Both the position numbers and the translations under genes were made by a program. Shown piece after piece: positions 33,201-42,453 of a stretch of DNA of 64,000 nucleotides. A model generated the notes under the pieces. That model searched no databases. It saw nothing but the letters and a program-made list of their open reading frames with translations, and was not told the origin of the DNA. Origin of the DNA: Brasilonema sp. CT11 (GTDB taxonomy: Bacteria; Cyanobacteriota; Cyanobacteriia; Cyanobacteriales; Nostocaceae); the NCBI RefSeq assembly GCF_017982655.1, contig NZ_JABXYX010000001.1:1-64000 (forward strand), read 5' to 3'. Position 1 is the stretch's first letter. Every line of letters begins with the position of its first letter.

Positions 33201-36200
33201 TTTTGCAAAGTTTCGGTTAAATTCATGGTAGCGTGGAGGACGTTAGCTGCCACAATTATGTCGTACTGATCAGGAATCAATCCTTGAGATTGGGGGTCAA
33301 TTTCGATGTCTAATACGTGATATTCTACGAAAGGATAATCACGGAATTTTTGTGCTGCTTGTGAAGTAAAAACGGCTCCTACATCGGTGAAGACATATTT
33401 AGTTTGGGCGGGATTTAGTAGGGGTAAAATGTAAGCCGTCGTACCGCCAGTACCAGCCCCAATCTCTAGTATCCGCACTCCTCGGTAACTCGGTAACTTT
33501 TCTAAAGCTATGGCGATCGCTTTTTGAGCGATGGTATTCATTAACATCGACCCAGGTGACTGCTGATAAAATTTAGTCGCTGCGGAAAAGTCGCCGTTGG
33601 GGAATAATAATTGTAACGGATCGCTTTGTCCTTGGAGTACCTCGGCTAATTTATCCCCACAACGCTGCAAAAAAGCTAACTCAGTTTCAGCAATCGGGTA
33701 TTCTTGTAATAGAGTTTGTTGTAAAAATTTTGGATTTGATTGTGGCGGGATTTGACCAACTTCCCAGGCATCTCCCTGTTGTTGCAATACTCCGGCTATA
33801 CTCAACATTTCTAACAGGCGACCTAGCAAGCGGCGATGTTGGTTAACTATGCCTAATTTTTGGGCAATTTCTGCTATTGAAAACTGCTGACCAATTTGCC
33901 ACAACCAACCCATTTTCGCAAAGGCATCTAGTAAATATTCGAGTGCCAAAGCTTCTAATTCAATTAGTGCTTTTTGGTAAGCTTTTAGATTGTTGGGAAT
34001 GGTGATTTTGGTTAATTCTACTTGCACACCGATTTCAGCCGGGGTGAGTAAATAATTAGGTAGGAGTTGTGCTTGAGTAAATCGGATCTGAGAACGCCAA
34101 TCTAATTGATAAATCCAATTTTGCCAATCTTCCTTGATTTGCATCATTAATGCTTGGTGACTGGTTCGCATTAACTGCAAACCTTCTATCTTAACAACTA
34201 ACCTTCCCTCTGGATCAAAAATATCTATATCAGCATTACGCAGGGGCTGGTTGAAGTCAACAATTGGATGAATTTTAACTTGACTATACAGCCTAAATCC
34301 AGGACTGCCATAAATTTTGAGTCTGTCTAACCCTACTTGTAAATATGTATGTTTTTGGCTGTCATTATCAAAAGCTGCTCCTAAAGTTTGTAAACAAGCA
34401 TCAAGTAATATTGGGTGCAGCTTGTAGTCTCCTGCTTCAATAATTAAAGCATCTGGTAATTGCACTTCACCTCTAACACCATCTGAGGAACGCCCTAGTT
34501 TTTTCAGAGCGTGAAAACTTGCACCTAAATCTATTTCTTGTTTGCTAAAAATTTGATAGTATTCTGTTAAAGATATTTCTTCTAGAGGCTGAGTTAACCA
34601 AGAGCTTATATTAATGGTTGAGCGGCGTTCAGATGTTGATATTTTTTGTAATTTTCCAGTAGCATGAAGCAGCCAATCGTCCAAATCATTTGATTCTGCA
34701 CTTTGGCTAAAAATTTGAAATGAATAAGTTTGATTATCTGATGTGAATACTAAATGCAGTTTGATAAATTCTGCTTTTGGTAAAATCAAAGCTTGTTGAA
34801 TGGAAAAACTTTCCACCAATAAATCATCAGTTTTCAGAATTTCACTACCAGCAGCTAAAGCCATTTCAATATAAGCTGTAGCTGGAAATACTACTTGTTC
34901 ATAAATCCGATGTTCTCTTAAAAAAGTTGGATAATTCGTACTTATTTGAGAAGTAAAGACAATTTCTTTTAAAGGTAAATTTAATCGACTACCCAGTAAA
35001 GGATGAACGGTACGATCACCACTATTGTGAACCGAGAAAAATTGAGATTTTCGCGTAGTTTCTAACCAATAGCGTTGCTGTTGCCAAGGATAGGTAGGTA
35101 AAGGCAAGTGGTAGCGGGGATAATCTCGGTCAAACCCCGACCAATCTACAGGTATGCCATTAATATATAAACCTGCTAAAGTTTCTAACATTTGCTGCCA
35201 ATCTGCTTTTTGAGGTTTGAGACTGGCATACCATTGAAGATTAGTTTGAGGATAGCTTAACTGTGCCATCCCAATTAATATTGGTTGGGAACCGATTTCT
35301 AAAAAGATTTGATAATCTGCTTGCAATAAAGTTTCTAGACTACGAGCAAATTGTACAGGGCGGCGAATATGGTCTACCCAATATTCTGGAGTAGCTATCT
35401 CTGCTTGCGCCCAAGTACCACTGACATTAGTAATTAAAGGTAATTGGGGACGGAAGTAGCTAATTTTTTCAGCAACCTGTCGAAAATCAGCTAGGATAGG
35501 TTGCATCATCGGAGAGTGAAAAGCTTGGGAAACTGATAAAGGTTTGGTTTTAATTTCCTGAGAATTCAGATTGGAAACAATTCGATCAATAGCTGATGCT
35601 TCTCCAGAAATTACCAAATTCTCTGTTCCGTTAATAGCAGCAATTCCTAGCAATTCTGCATCCTGTGCGATCGCACTTTCTATTAACTCCACCGTTGCCC
35701 AAACTGCGACCATTTTCCCAGCAGTTTCAATAGAATGCATCAGTCGCGCCCTAGTTGCAATTAGCTGGACTGCATCTACTAAACTGAAAACTCCTGCCAC
35801 ACAAGCTGCCACATATTCGCCTACGCTATGTCCCATTACTGCTGTTGGTACGATACCCCAAGATTGCCATAATTTATATAGGGCATATTCCAAGGCAAAA
35901 ATTGCGGGTTGGGCATAAACAGTTTGCTGTAGTTTTTCCCGATCTGAATCGATAATTTCTAGCAGTGATACCCCAAGATATGGTTGAAAAAGTTCAGCAA
36001 TAGCGTCAAGAGTAGCCCGAAAAGTTGGTTGGGTTAGGTAAAGCTGTTTACCCATTTCCACATATTGAGAACCTTGTCCGGTGAAAAGAAAAACAATTTT
36101 CTGTGGTGTTTTTTCTTGAACAATTCCGCTTATTAATGTGGGATTAGCTTCTGTTCCTGCTCCAAAATCGCACAACTGGCGACGGAGTTCATTAACAGTA

Positions 36201-37801
36201 TCGGCAACTATACTTAAACGATATTCTAAGTGAGCGCGTCCAGTGTTAGCACTATAGCAAATATCGGCTAGATTTTGGTGTGTGTGAGTATCTAAGTGGG
36301 CGATATAACGTTGGGTTAATTCTGCTAAAGCAGTAGGCGTTTTAGCTGAAAGGTTAACAATATGAATAGGGCGATCAACTTCTGGTTTAACGGAGTCTAA
36401 TTCTGGGGCCGCAGCTAAAATTATATGGGCATTAGTCCCGCTAGCACCAAAGGAATTTACTCCAGCGATTTGTTTTTGCTGATTGCTGTCCCAAGGTGTG
36501 GTTTGAGTGGTAACTTCGACGGGTATTTGTTTCCAGTTGATGTGAGGGTTGGGTTGTTGAAAATTCAAGTGTGGGGGAATTTCTTGATGTTGCAATCCCA
36601 ACACTACTTTAATTAATCCAGCAATACCTGCGGCTGCTTCTGCGTGACCAATGTTAGTTTTAACTGAACCAATTAATAAAGGCGAATGTGTTGATCGCCC
36701 TTCAGCAAATACTGCGCCTAAAGCATTAACTTCGATTGGATCGCCTAAAGCAGTTCCCGTACCGTGAGCTTCGATATAATTTACTTCGGATGGCTTGACT
36801 TTTGCCATTGCTAAAGTTTGACGAATTAAGCTTTGTTGTGCCGATCCGTTGGGAACTGTAAAACCGCTACTAGGACCATCTTGATTAATTGCGGAACCCA
36901 AAATTACCCCTAGAATATTATCCTTAGAGGCTACAGCATCAGATAACCGCTTCAGGACTACAATCCCGCAGCCTTCTGATCGCACCATTCCATCAGCCGC
37001 CGCATCAAAGGTTTTGCTTCGTCCGTCCGGTGCTAACATTCGCGCTCGACATAAAGCGATGGTGCTTTCTGGTGACAAGATCACATTAACGCCACCAGCT
37101 AAAGCCATGTTACATTCACGATTACGCAAACTTTGACAAGCTAGGTGAACAGCTACTAAAGAAGAAGAACAAGCTGTATTAATAGCAATACTCGGCCCAG
37201 TTAAACCCAAAGTGTAAGATAAACGTCCTGCTGCCGCGTAAGTTGGCGTACCAGTAATATCATAAGTATTGCTGGATTGACGGTTAAACTCTCCTGAATC
37301 TTTTAATAGTTCAGCATAATCATTCGCATTGATGCCGATAAAAACACCTGTGGCTGAATTTGCCAGTCGCGGTTTGATTTGTGCTGCATTTTCTAATGCT
37401 TCCCAACTTACTTCTAACAGCAAACGATGGGATGGGTCGAGAGCAATCGCTTCGCGAGGAGAAATCCCAAAAAATAAGGGATCGAAGCAATCTATCCCAT
37501 CCAGAAATCCTCCTGAACGGGTATAAATTTTTCCAGGTACTTTTGGATCGGGATGGTAATAAGCATTGATGTCCCAACGAGATAAAGGAACTTCTGTAAT
37601 AGCCTCTCGACCATTTTTCAGCAATTGCCAAAACTCATCTAGGTTGTTGGCTCCTGGAAACCGACACCCCATACCGACGATCGCTATCGGCTCATTTTTT
37701 TCAGCTTCTACTGTTTCCAGTTTTTTTCGGGCTTCTTTCAGTGCTAATAATAAGCGGTGAGACGAAGATAGATACTCGTTAGTGTAAGAGTCGTTGCTCA
37801 T
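30281..37801 (-). CDS. Type I PKS terminal module: KS-AT-DH-CMT-KR-ACP-TE
   Basis: A 2506-residue module. An N-terminal coiled docking helix (about 1-35) is followed by a KS ([41 protein letters not shown]). The AT has [10 protein letters not shown] and a QAFHSPMMQP motif, indicating malonyl-CoA. The DH has His in REHRIYEQVVFP and Asp in LLDACLQ. Then come a C-methyltransferase ([12 protein letters not shown]), a KR with GGLGGIG and an intact catalytic Tyr (GNYVAANAF), an ACP (GMDSLMSVEL) and a thioesterase with Ser2308 in GWSFGA and His2482 in GEHLNLL. The predicted extension is an alpha-methyl, alpha,beta-unsaturated unit followed by chain release. Its ATG overlaps the stop of the upstream PKS gene by 4 bp. 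Whether the TE hydrolyses or cyclises cannot be read from sequence. Confidence 0.93.
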   Translation of the reverse strand: MSNDSYTNEYLSSSHRLLLALKEARKKLETVEAEKNEPIAIVGMGCRFPGANNLDEFWQLLKNGREAITEVPLSRWDINAYYHPDPKVPGKIYTRSGGFLDGIDCFDPLFFGISPREAIALDPSHRLLLEVSWEALENAAQIKPRLANSATGVFIGINANDYAELLKDSGEFNRQSSNTYDITGTPTYAAAGRLSYTLGLTGPSIAINTACSSSLVAVHLACQSLRNRECNMALAGGVNVILSPESTIALCRARMLAPDGRSKTFDAAADGMVRSEGCGIVVLKRLSDAVASKDNILGVILGSAINQDGPSSGFTVPNGSAQQSLIRQTLAMAKVKPSEVNYIEAHGTGTALGDPIEVNALGAVFAEGRSTHSPLLIGSVKTNIGHAEAAAGIAGLIKVVLGLQHQEIPPHLNFQQPNPHINWKQIPVEVTTQTTPWDSNQQKQIAGVNSFGASGTNAHIILAAAPELDSVKPEVDRPIHIVNLSAKTPTALAELTQRYIAHLDTHTHQNLADICYSANTGRAHLEYRLSIVADTVNELRRQLCDFGAGTEANPTLISGIVQEKTPQKIVFLFTGQGSQYVEMGKQLYLTQPTFRATLDAIAELFQPYLGVSLLEIIDSDREKLQQTVYAQPAIFALEYALYKLWQSWGIVPTAVMGHSVGEYVAACVAGVFSLVDAVQLIATRARLMHSIETAGKMVAVWATVELIESAIAQDAELLGIAAINGTENLVISGEASAIDRIVSNLNSQEIKTKPLSVSQAFHSPMMQPILADFRQVAEKISYFRPQLPLITNVSGTWAQAEIATPEYWVDHIRRPVQFARSLETLLQADYQIFLEIGSQPILIGMAQLSYPQTNLQWYASLKPQKADWQQMLETLAGLYINGIPVDWSGFDRDYPRYHLPLPTYPWQQQRYWLETTRKSQFFSVHNSGDRTVHPLLGSRLNLPLKEIVFTSQISTNYPTFLREHRIYEQVVFPATAYIEMALAAGSEILKTDDLLVESFSIQQALILPKAEFIKLHLVFTSDNQTYSFQIFSQSAESNDLDDWLLHATGKLQKISTSERRSTINISSWLTQPLEEISLTEYYQIFSKQEIDLGASFHALKKLGRSSDGVRGEVQLPDALIIEAGDYKLHPILLDACLQTLGAAFDNDSQKHTYLQVGLDRLKIYGSPGFRLYSQVKIHPIVDFNQPLRNADIDIFDPEGRLVVKIEGLQLMRTSHQALMMQIKEDWQNWIYQLDWRSQIRFTQAQLLPNYLLTPAEIGVQVELTKITIPNNLKAYQKALIELEALALEYLLDAFAKMGWLWQIGQQFSIAEIAQKLGIVNQHRRLLGRLLEMLSIAGVLQQQGDAWEVGQIPPQSNPKFLQQTLLQEYPIAETELAFLQRCGDKLAEVLQGQSDPLQLLFPNGDFSAATKFYQQSPGSMLMNTIAQKAIAIALEKLPSYRGVRILEIGAGTGGTTAYILPLLNPAQTKYVFTDVGAVFTSQAAQKFRDYPFVEYHVLDIEIDPQSQGLIPDQYDIIVAANVLHATMNLTETLQNVHQLLAPGGLLLLIEGSQPMGWIDLTFGLTEGWWKFTDLDVRPNYPLLSADRWIELLDKNGFEDTINIVSQLSDRQIMSQSAVIIARSESLPISNPQNWLIFSDATGVGDQLAAQLQDRGEKYNLVFPGTKYQQVTETAFQVDPANPADFERLLADISQKYGSLGGIIHCWSLDTANRQELTAVNIDKTLELGCGSILHLVQSLIKANFAQSPSLWLVTRGTQLVDRNQTNIAPTESTLWGLGKTIAMEHPEFSCRLIDLDPSADPAESSVLSAEILSPDLDSKEHLAIRQGQRYLLRLKQIEAIEAPPLQFSSDATYLIAGGLGGIGLAVASWMVVQGARYLVLIGRSSPDEEAKVTIQELEQVGATVVVAEADISVTEQLERILHQIQSSLPPLKGIIHSAGIFEDRLLRDHQWELFRKVFAPKVAGTWNLHTLTQNLPLDFFVLFSSGSSLVGASGLGNYVAANAFVDALAHYRHLQGLPGLSVNWGAWNKLGMAAAVGTQREAQWQTGGMNQMTSPQALKAFEYLLQHDLTQAGVISLDWSKFLAQLPQGVNAKFFEDFTSASETYLPQQSVTKFQKQLRKAPAGDRRQLLVAHVQAQVVHLMGLNVNQVPNLQQAFFDLGMDSLMSVELRNRLQNSLGCNLPSTLTFKYPTLGAVVDYLADEVLQLESLLLATSQTPVVTEQLPSCLIPLQPSGRQSPLFLLHPLAGVVFPYYELSCLLGENHPIYGLQSIGLEVNETPLTSIPEMARHYLGALRLVQPTGPYYLAGWSFGANLAFEIAQQLQQEGEFVAWLGLIDQPAPEIVKNSQFKMFANFWSSIVPRIWPYVYEYFYSLNSANNQQPISNSIDGKLTIWDYLLKPRQIVSSITRAIELMKSRQPAVSRLLRIIQINNQALLDYSPSRYSGQVSLFRTGDFTQDSSQDPTWGWGKLVEHQIDVDRIPGEHLNLLRQPHVSILAQKIKACLDRFH

Positions 37802-40800
37802 ATTCCCTTTAATAACTTTTCAATTCCAGCTACTTCCTGGTCGATTAATGCTTGTAATTCATCTTCATTTATTTGAGGAACTTCTGCCACAGTTCTTGAA
37901 TCTGAATCTGATTTTTGACCGAATCCAGTTTCGCTCTGCAAAAGTTCTTTAGCTAAATATTCAGACAGAACTTGAATATTAGGAAAATCAAAAGCTAAAG
38001 TACCAGGTAGGGGCAAATTCAGAGCGGTTTCTAATCTGTTTTTTAATTCTACTGCTGTCAAGGAATCTAAACCCAGAGCGAAAAAGCCCTGTTGGGGATC
38101 TGGCAGAAGCGATCGCTCCATTCCTAAAACTAATCTCACCTCTTCTTGAAGATAAGCAATTAATAACCCCTTAGCCTCTACTGGCAATACTGCCGCCAAT
38201 CTCTCCCTAATTCCTGGTAGTTTAGCTGACGATTGCTCATTTGGCGATCGCTCCTGATTTTCTAAGTTATTAGATAACTCCATCTCTACCATTGGAGTTT
38301 GAGCTAAAATTATCGCTGGTTGAGCAATTACTGGCTGATTGTTCAGTAGTGGTTTAATAATCGCTGTAGTTTCAAAACCAGTTTCTGTCAACAACTCCTG
38401 CCATTTTTCTCCTGATAATAATGGACTATTTGGACGCAATTCAAAATCAGTGAATTTCCACCAACCTCCACTCAATCCAGCAAATAGATCGATCCACTTT
38501 TGTTTAGCTGTTGTTTCTAATAAAATTAGAATTCCCCCTGGTGCTAATAATTGATCTATTTTTTCTACAGTTTCACGTAAATTGCTAGTGGCATGTAAAA
38601 CATTAGCTGCCACAATAATATGATAATTTTTTTGATAAAATTCCTGAGATATTGGATCTTTTTCAATATCTAGAACTCGATACTTAACAAAAGAATAATC
38701 ATGAAATCTTTGAGCAGCTTTAGTTGTAAATAAAGCACTGACATCAGTAAATATGTATTCAGTGCGTTCAGGATCAAGATGGGGAAGGAGATAAGCTGTA
38801 GTTCCCCCTGTTCCTGCACCAATTTCTAGGACACGAATTCCATATTCTTGAGGAAATTGTGCTAAAGCTGCACTGAGAGTTTTTTGCAACGAGGTATTCA
38901 TTACCTGAGAAAAAGGTGCATCCTGATACAATTTAGTTGCAATACTTAAATCTGCTTGAGGAAATAAACTTTGTAAAGGATCACATTCCCCCCGTAGGAC
39001 TGCCACTAAATTAGAACCGCACCGTTCTATAACTGTTAATTCTGCTTCCGCATTTGGACATTTTTCTAATAAACTTTGGTATAATTCTTGAGCTTGAGGA
39101 ATCTCTGGTTTTTTGACAACTTCCCATTCTTGATTAACTGAGACAACGACATTAATTTCAGATAGCATTTCTAACAATCTGAGCAATAATCTTTGATGGC
39201 GATCGACTATTCCTAATTCTTCTGCTATTTGAATTGGCAAAAATCGCTTTCCTACCTCAAAGTTCCATCCCAAATCGTAAAAAGCTCGTACTACATAATC
39301 AGTTGTCAAAACTTCCAACTGCTCTAAAACCTGCCAATACACTTCTAAATCTGGTTGAGCCATTAAAGCATCTAATTGCGGTTGCAGGCTATCCCTGAGG
39401 ATTACTGGGGCAGTCAGAAGATAAGAAAAAAACTTTATTTTGGGAATTTCTCGTTGATGTTGCTCAATTAAAACTTTAATAATCTCACCGATTAATGGCT
39501 GTTCTTGACTGGTAAATTTTCCGGTTTTATACAGAGTATTAGCTAGTTTTTCTGCATCACCTTTAGTTAAAAACTCGGTAATTTTTGAATTTGAACTTTT
39601 ATGCCCCTGGTTATGAGCAGCCCAGAATCGTTTCCGTTGCCAAGGATAGGTAGGTAGTGAAATATGCTGCCTTTGATAATTTTGATCAAACTCATGCCAA
39701 TCTACAGCTATTCCATTAATATATAAAGCACCTAAACTATCAAGAATTTGCTGCCATTCTCCTACACTCGAACGCAAACTTGGTAACCATAACCCAGCTT
39801 TTTCTGGTAAACAGTGACGAGCCATTCCTAAGAGAGTTGATTTTGCTCCAATTTCTATAAAAATGTCAACGCCTTCCTGCGCCAAAGTTGCTATACTTGC
39901 GGCAAATTTAACAGGCTTTTGGATCTGGTTACACCAATATTCTGGAGTAGCGATTTCATCGCCTATTTCGCTTCCAGTTACATTAGAAACCAACCTAACT
40001 TGAGGAGGAGAAAAGAAAATTTGCGCAGCAACTTCCCGAAACTCTGACACCATTGGAGTCATTAACGGAGAATGAAAAGCATGGGAAACATTTAAATTTT
40101 GGGTTTTAATCCCCTCAGTTTCTAGAGAAGTGACAATTTTAGTTAGAAATTCGGTTTGACCGGAAATAACTATATTTTCAGAGCCATTAATCGCTGCGAT
40201 CGCAACTGAATTACCATAAGGAGCGATCGCATCTGCTACTTGATTGACACTAGCAAAAACTACCACCATTCCTCCCTCAAGTGGTAACTCTTGCATTAAC
40301 CTTGCTCTGCAAGCAATCAATCGCAAACCATCTGCTAAACTAAATACCCCGGCTACAGTAGCAGCAACATACTCACCGACACTATGACCGATTACCCAAC
40401 TTGGTTTAATTCCCCAAGATTCCCATAACTTAAAGAGCGCATATTCCAAAGCAAATAAAGCAGGTTGAGTATAAGCAGTTTGGTCAATTAATTTAGCATT
40501 TTTCTCAGAAGTAGGATAAAGAACTTCTAGCAATGGCACATCTAGTAAGGGTTGTAAAATTTCTGCACATTGCTCTAGAGCTTGGCGAAATGTGGGCTGA
40601 GTATCGTAAAGTTCTTTACCCATACCAACATATTGAGAACCTTGTCCAGTAAACAAAAAAGCAATATTATCAGATAATTTAGGCTCCAATTTATCTGATA
40701 ATATTTCTGCTGCTTTAACAGCTAATTGTTGTTGCAACTGTTGAGTAGAAGCGGCAATTAAACTATAGCGGTACTCAAAATGAGATCGCCCTGTATTAGC

Positions 40801-42453
40801 AGTAAAGCAAATATCTCCTATAGGTAAATCCGCATAGCTTTGCAAAAAGCGATCATATTCTTCAGTTAATTGCTGCAAAGCTTGGGGAGTTTTTGCCGAT
40901 AAAGTTAAGATATGTAACGGACGCTCTTGTAGAGAAGCGGAATTTGAGCCAGCGCCGTGCGGGGGTTCCCCAACGCCAGACGCCTGCGGAGGGAAACCCT
41001 CCTTCAACGCTGGCTCCCGTTGAGGCGTCTGGCGTCGCCTTTCAACCTTTGGTGCTTCAGCTAAGACAATATGAGCGTTAGTACCGCTCAAACCAAAAGA
41101 ACTTAATCCTGCTAACCTAGGCTTTTCACCTTTCGACCAAGGGATTGTTTGAGTGGGAATTAATATTGGTAATTTATCCCACTTAAGATGAGGATTGAGT
41201 TGCTGGAAATGTAAATGTGGGGGAATTTCTTCATGTTGCAAAGCCAAAATAACTTTAATTAAACCAGCAATTCCGGCGGCGGCTTCTAAGTGACCGATAT
41301 TAGTTTTAACTGAACCAACGATTAAAGGTTGTTCAAGCTGGCGATCTTCGCCAAACACATCCCGTAAAGCATCCAACTCGATTGGATCTCCCAAAGCAGT
41401 ACCAGTACCATGAGCTTCCAAATAACTAATCTCTGCTGGTTGCACTTTAGCACCAGCTAAAGCTTCCCGAATTAAGGCAATTTGGGCTAATTGATTGGGA
41501 ACAGTCAGTCCGCTACTCGATCCATCATGATTAATAGCTGACCCTTGAATCGTTGCTAAAATCGGATCGCGTTCTTTAATGGCATCCGAGAGGCGTTTGA
41601 GCACCACCACTCCACACCCTTCACCCCTAGCCATACCGTTAGCTGCTGCATCAAAAGTTTTGCAGCGTCCGTCTGGAGCGAGAGCTTTTAAGCGACATAG
41701 CCCGATTGTGCTTAAGGGTGAGAGCATGAGGTTAACTCCCCCAGCTAAAGCGAGATTGCATTCTCGATTTCGCAAGCTTTGACAGGCGAGATGAACACCA
41801 ACCAGAGAACTAGAACAAGCGGTATCTAACTGAATTGCTGGGCCTTGCAGACCTAGCAAGTAAGCAATCCGACCAACAGCAATACTACGAGTTATGCCTA
41901 AATACGAGTAAGCATCTAAATCGGGGCTTGGGCGATCGCCTGTATTAACCGTAAGTTGGGCATAGTCATCAGTACATAGCCCCATAAATATTCCTGTTTG
42001 GCTGCCTTTTAATTGTTTTGGCGCGATCGCCCCTTGTTCTAATGCCTCCCAACAAACTTCTAACAACAGCCTTTGTTGGGGGTCCATTCTAGCAACTTCG
42101 CGGGGAGAAATCCCAAAAAATTGGGCATCGAATTCGTCTACTCGTTGATCGATGAAGCCACCCTCACGCACGTACATTTTGTCGCCAGCATTAGGATCGG
42201 GATCGTAGTAAGCATTAATATCCCACCGATCAGCAGGTACTTCTTTAATTGCGTCTACTCCCTGCCGCAATAACTGCCAAAATCCTTCTGGACTATTAGC
42301 TCCCCCAGGAAATCGGCAACTCATGCCCACAATCGCAATCGGTTCGGTTTGTGCGGCTTCCATTTCGCTGAGTTTAGCTTTCATTTCCCTCAGTTCAATC
42401 AGTGCCTTTTTCATCAATGCAGCTGAATCGATTTGGTCTAAATTGGGCTTCAT
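37798..42453 (-). CDS. Type I PKS module: KS-AT-CMT-ACP (no reductive domain)
   Basis: A 1551-residue module. It has an N-terminal docking helix, a KS ([41 protein letters not shown]), and an AT with [24 protein letters not shown] and HAFHSPLMTP (malonyl type). A C-methyltransferase ([19 protein letters not shown]), an ACP (GLDSLTAVELKNRL) and a C-terminal docking tail follow. There is no KR, DH or ER: the sequence passes from CMT to ACP through a linker of about 90 residues. The predicted unit is an alpha-methyl beta-keto group. The KS-AT linker (residues about 473-503) contains a palindromic repeat-derived peptide (RRQTPQREPAL, GVGEPPHGAGSNSAS). It overlaps both neighbours by 4 bp, so translation of three consecutive PKS genes is coupled. 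Confidence 0.93.
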   Translation of the reverse strand: MKPNLDQIDSAALMKKALIELREMKAKLSEMEAAQTEPIAIVGMSCRFPGGANSPEGFWQLLRQGVDAIKEVPADRWDINAYYDPDPNAGDKMYVREGGFIDQRVDEFDAQFFGISPREVARMDPQQRLLLEVCWEALEQGAIAPKQLKGSQTGIFMGLCTDDYAQLTVNTGDRPSPDLDAYSYLGITRSIAVGRIAYLLGLQGPAIQLDTACSSSLVGVHLACQSLRNRECNLALAGGVNLMLSPLSTIGLCRLKALAPDGRCKTFDAAANGMARGEGCGVVVLKRLSDAIKERDPILATIQGSAINHDGSSSGLTVPNQLAQIALIREALAGAKVQPAEISYLEAHGTGTALGDPIELDALRDVFGEDRQLEQPLIVGSVKTNIGHLEAAAGIAGLIKVILALQHEEIPPHLHFQQLNPHLKWDKLPILIPTQTIPWSKGEKPRLAGLSSFGLSGTNAHIVLAEAPKVERRRQTPQREPALKEGFPPQASGVGEPPHGAGSNSASLQERPLHILTLSAKTPQALQQLTEEYDRFLQSYADLPIGDICFTANTGRSHFEYRYSLIAASTQQLQQQLAVKAAEILSDKLEPKLSDNIAFLFTGQGSQYVGMGKELYDTQPTFRQALEQCAEILQPLLDVPLLEVLYPTSEKNAKLIDQTAYTQPALFALEYALFKLWESWGIKPSWVIGHSVGEYVAATVAGVFSLADGLRLIACRARLMQELPLEGGMVVVFASVNQVADAIAPYGNSVAIAAINGSENIVISGQTEFLTKIVTSLETEGIKTQNLNVSHAFHSPLMTPMVSEFREVAAQIFFSPPQVRLVSNVTGSEIGDEIATPEYWCNQIQKPVKFAASIATLAQEGVDIFIEIGAKSTLLGMARHCLPEKAGLWLPSLRSSVGEWQQILDSLGALYINGIAVDWHEFDQNYQRQHISLPTYPWQRKRFWAAHNQGHKSSNSKITEFLTKGDAEKLANTLYKTGKFTSQEQPLIGEIIKVLIEQHQREIPKIKFFSYLLTAPVILRDSLQPQLDALMAQPDLEVYWQVLEQLEVLTTDYVVRAFYDLGWNFEVGKRFLPIQIAEELGIVDRHQRLLLRLLEMLSEINVVVSVNQEWEVVKKPEIPQAQELYQSLLEKCPNAEAELTVIERCGSNLVAVLRGECDPLQSLFPQADLSIATKLYQDAPFSQVMNTSLQKTLSAALAQFPQEYGIRVLEIGAGTGGTTAYLLPHLDPERTEYIFTDVSALFTTKAAQRFHDYSFVKYRVLDIEKDPISQEFYQKNYHIIVAANVLHATSNLRETVEKIDQLLAPGGILILLETTAKQKWIDLFAGLSGGWWKFTDFELRPNSPLLSGEKWQELLTETGFETTAIIKPLLNNQPVIAQPAIILAQTPMVEMELSNNLENQERSPNEQSSAKLPGIRERLAAVLPVEAKGLLIAYLQEEVRLVLGMERSLLPDPQQGFFALGLDSLTAVELKNRLETALNLPLPGTLAFDFPNIQVLSEYLAKELLQSETGFGQKSDSDSRTVAEVPQINEDELQALIDQEVAGIEKLLKGI
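40946..41036. repeat. Palindromic repeat inserted in frame in the KS-AT linker
   Basis: GAGCCAGCG (40946-40954) pairs with CGCTGGCTC (41008-41016) and is followed by CCGTTGAGGCGTCTGGCGTC. An inner hairpin-rich core includes CGCCAGACGCCTGCGGAGGG. It is a longer relative of 61117-61172. The G+C content contrasts sharply with the flanks and the insertion preserves the reading frame. Confidence 0.7.
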
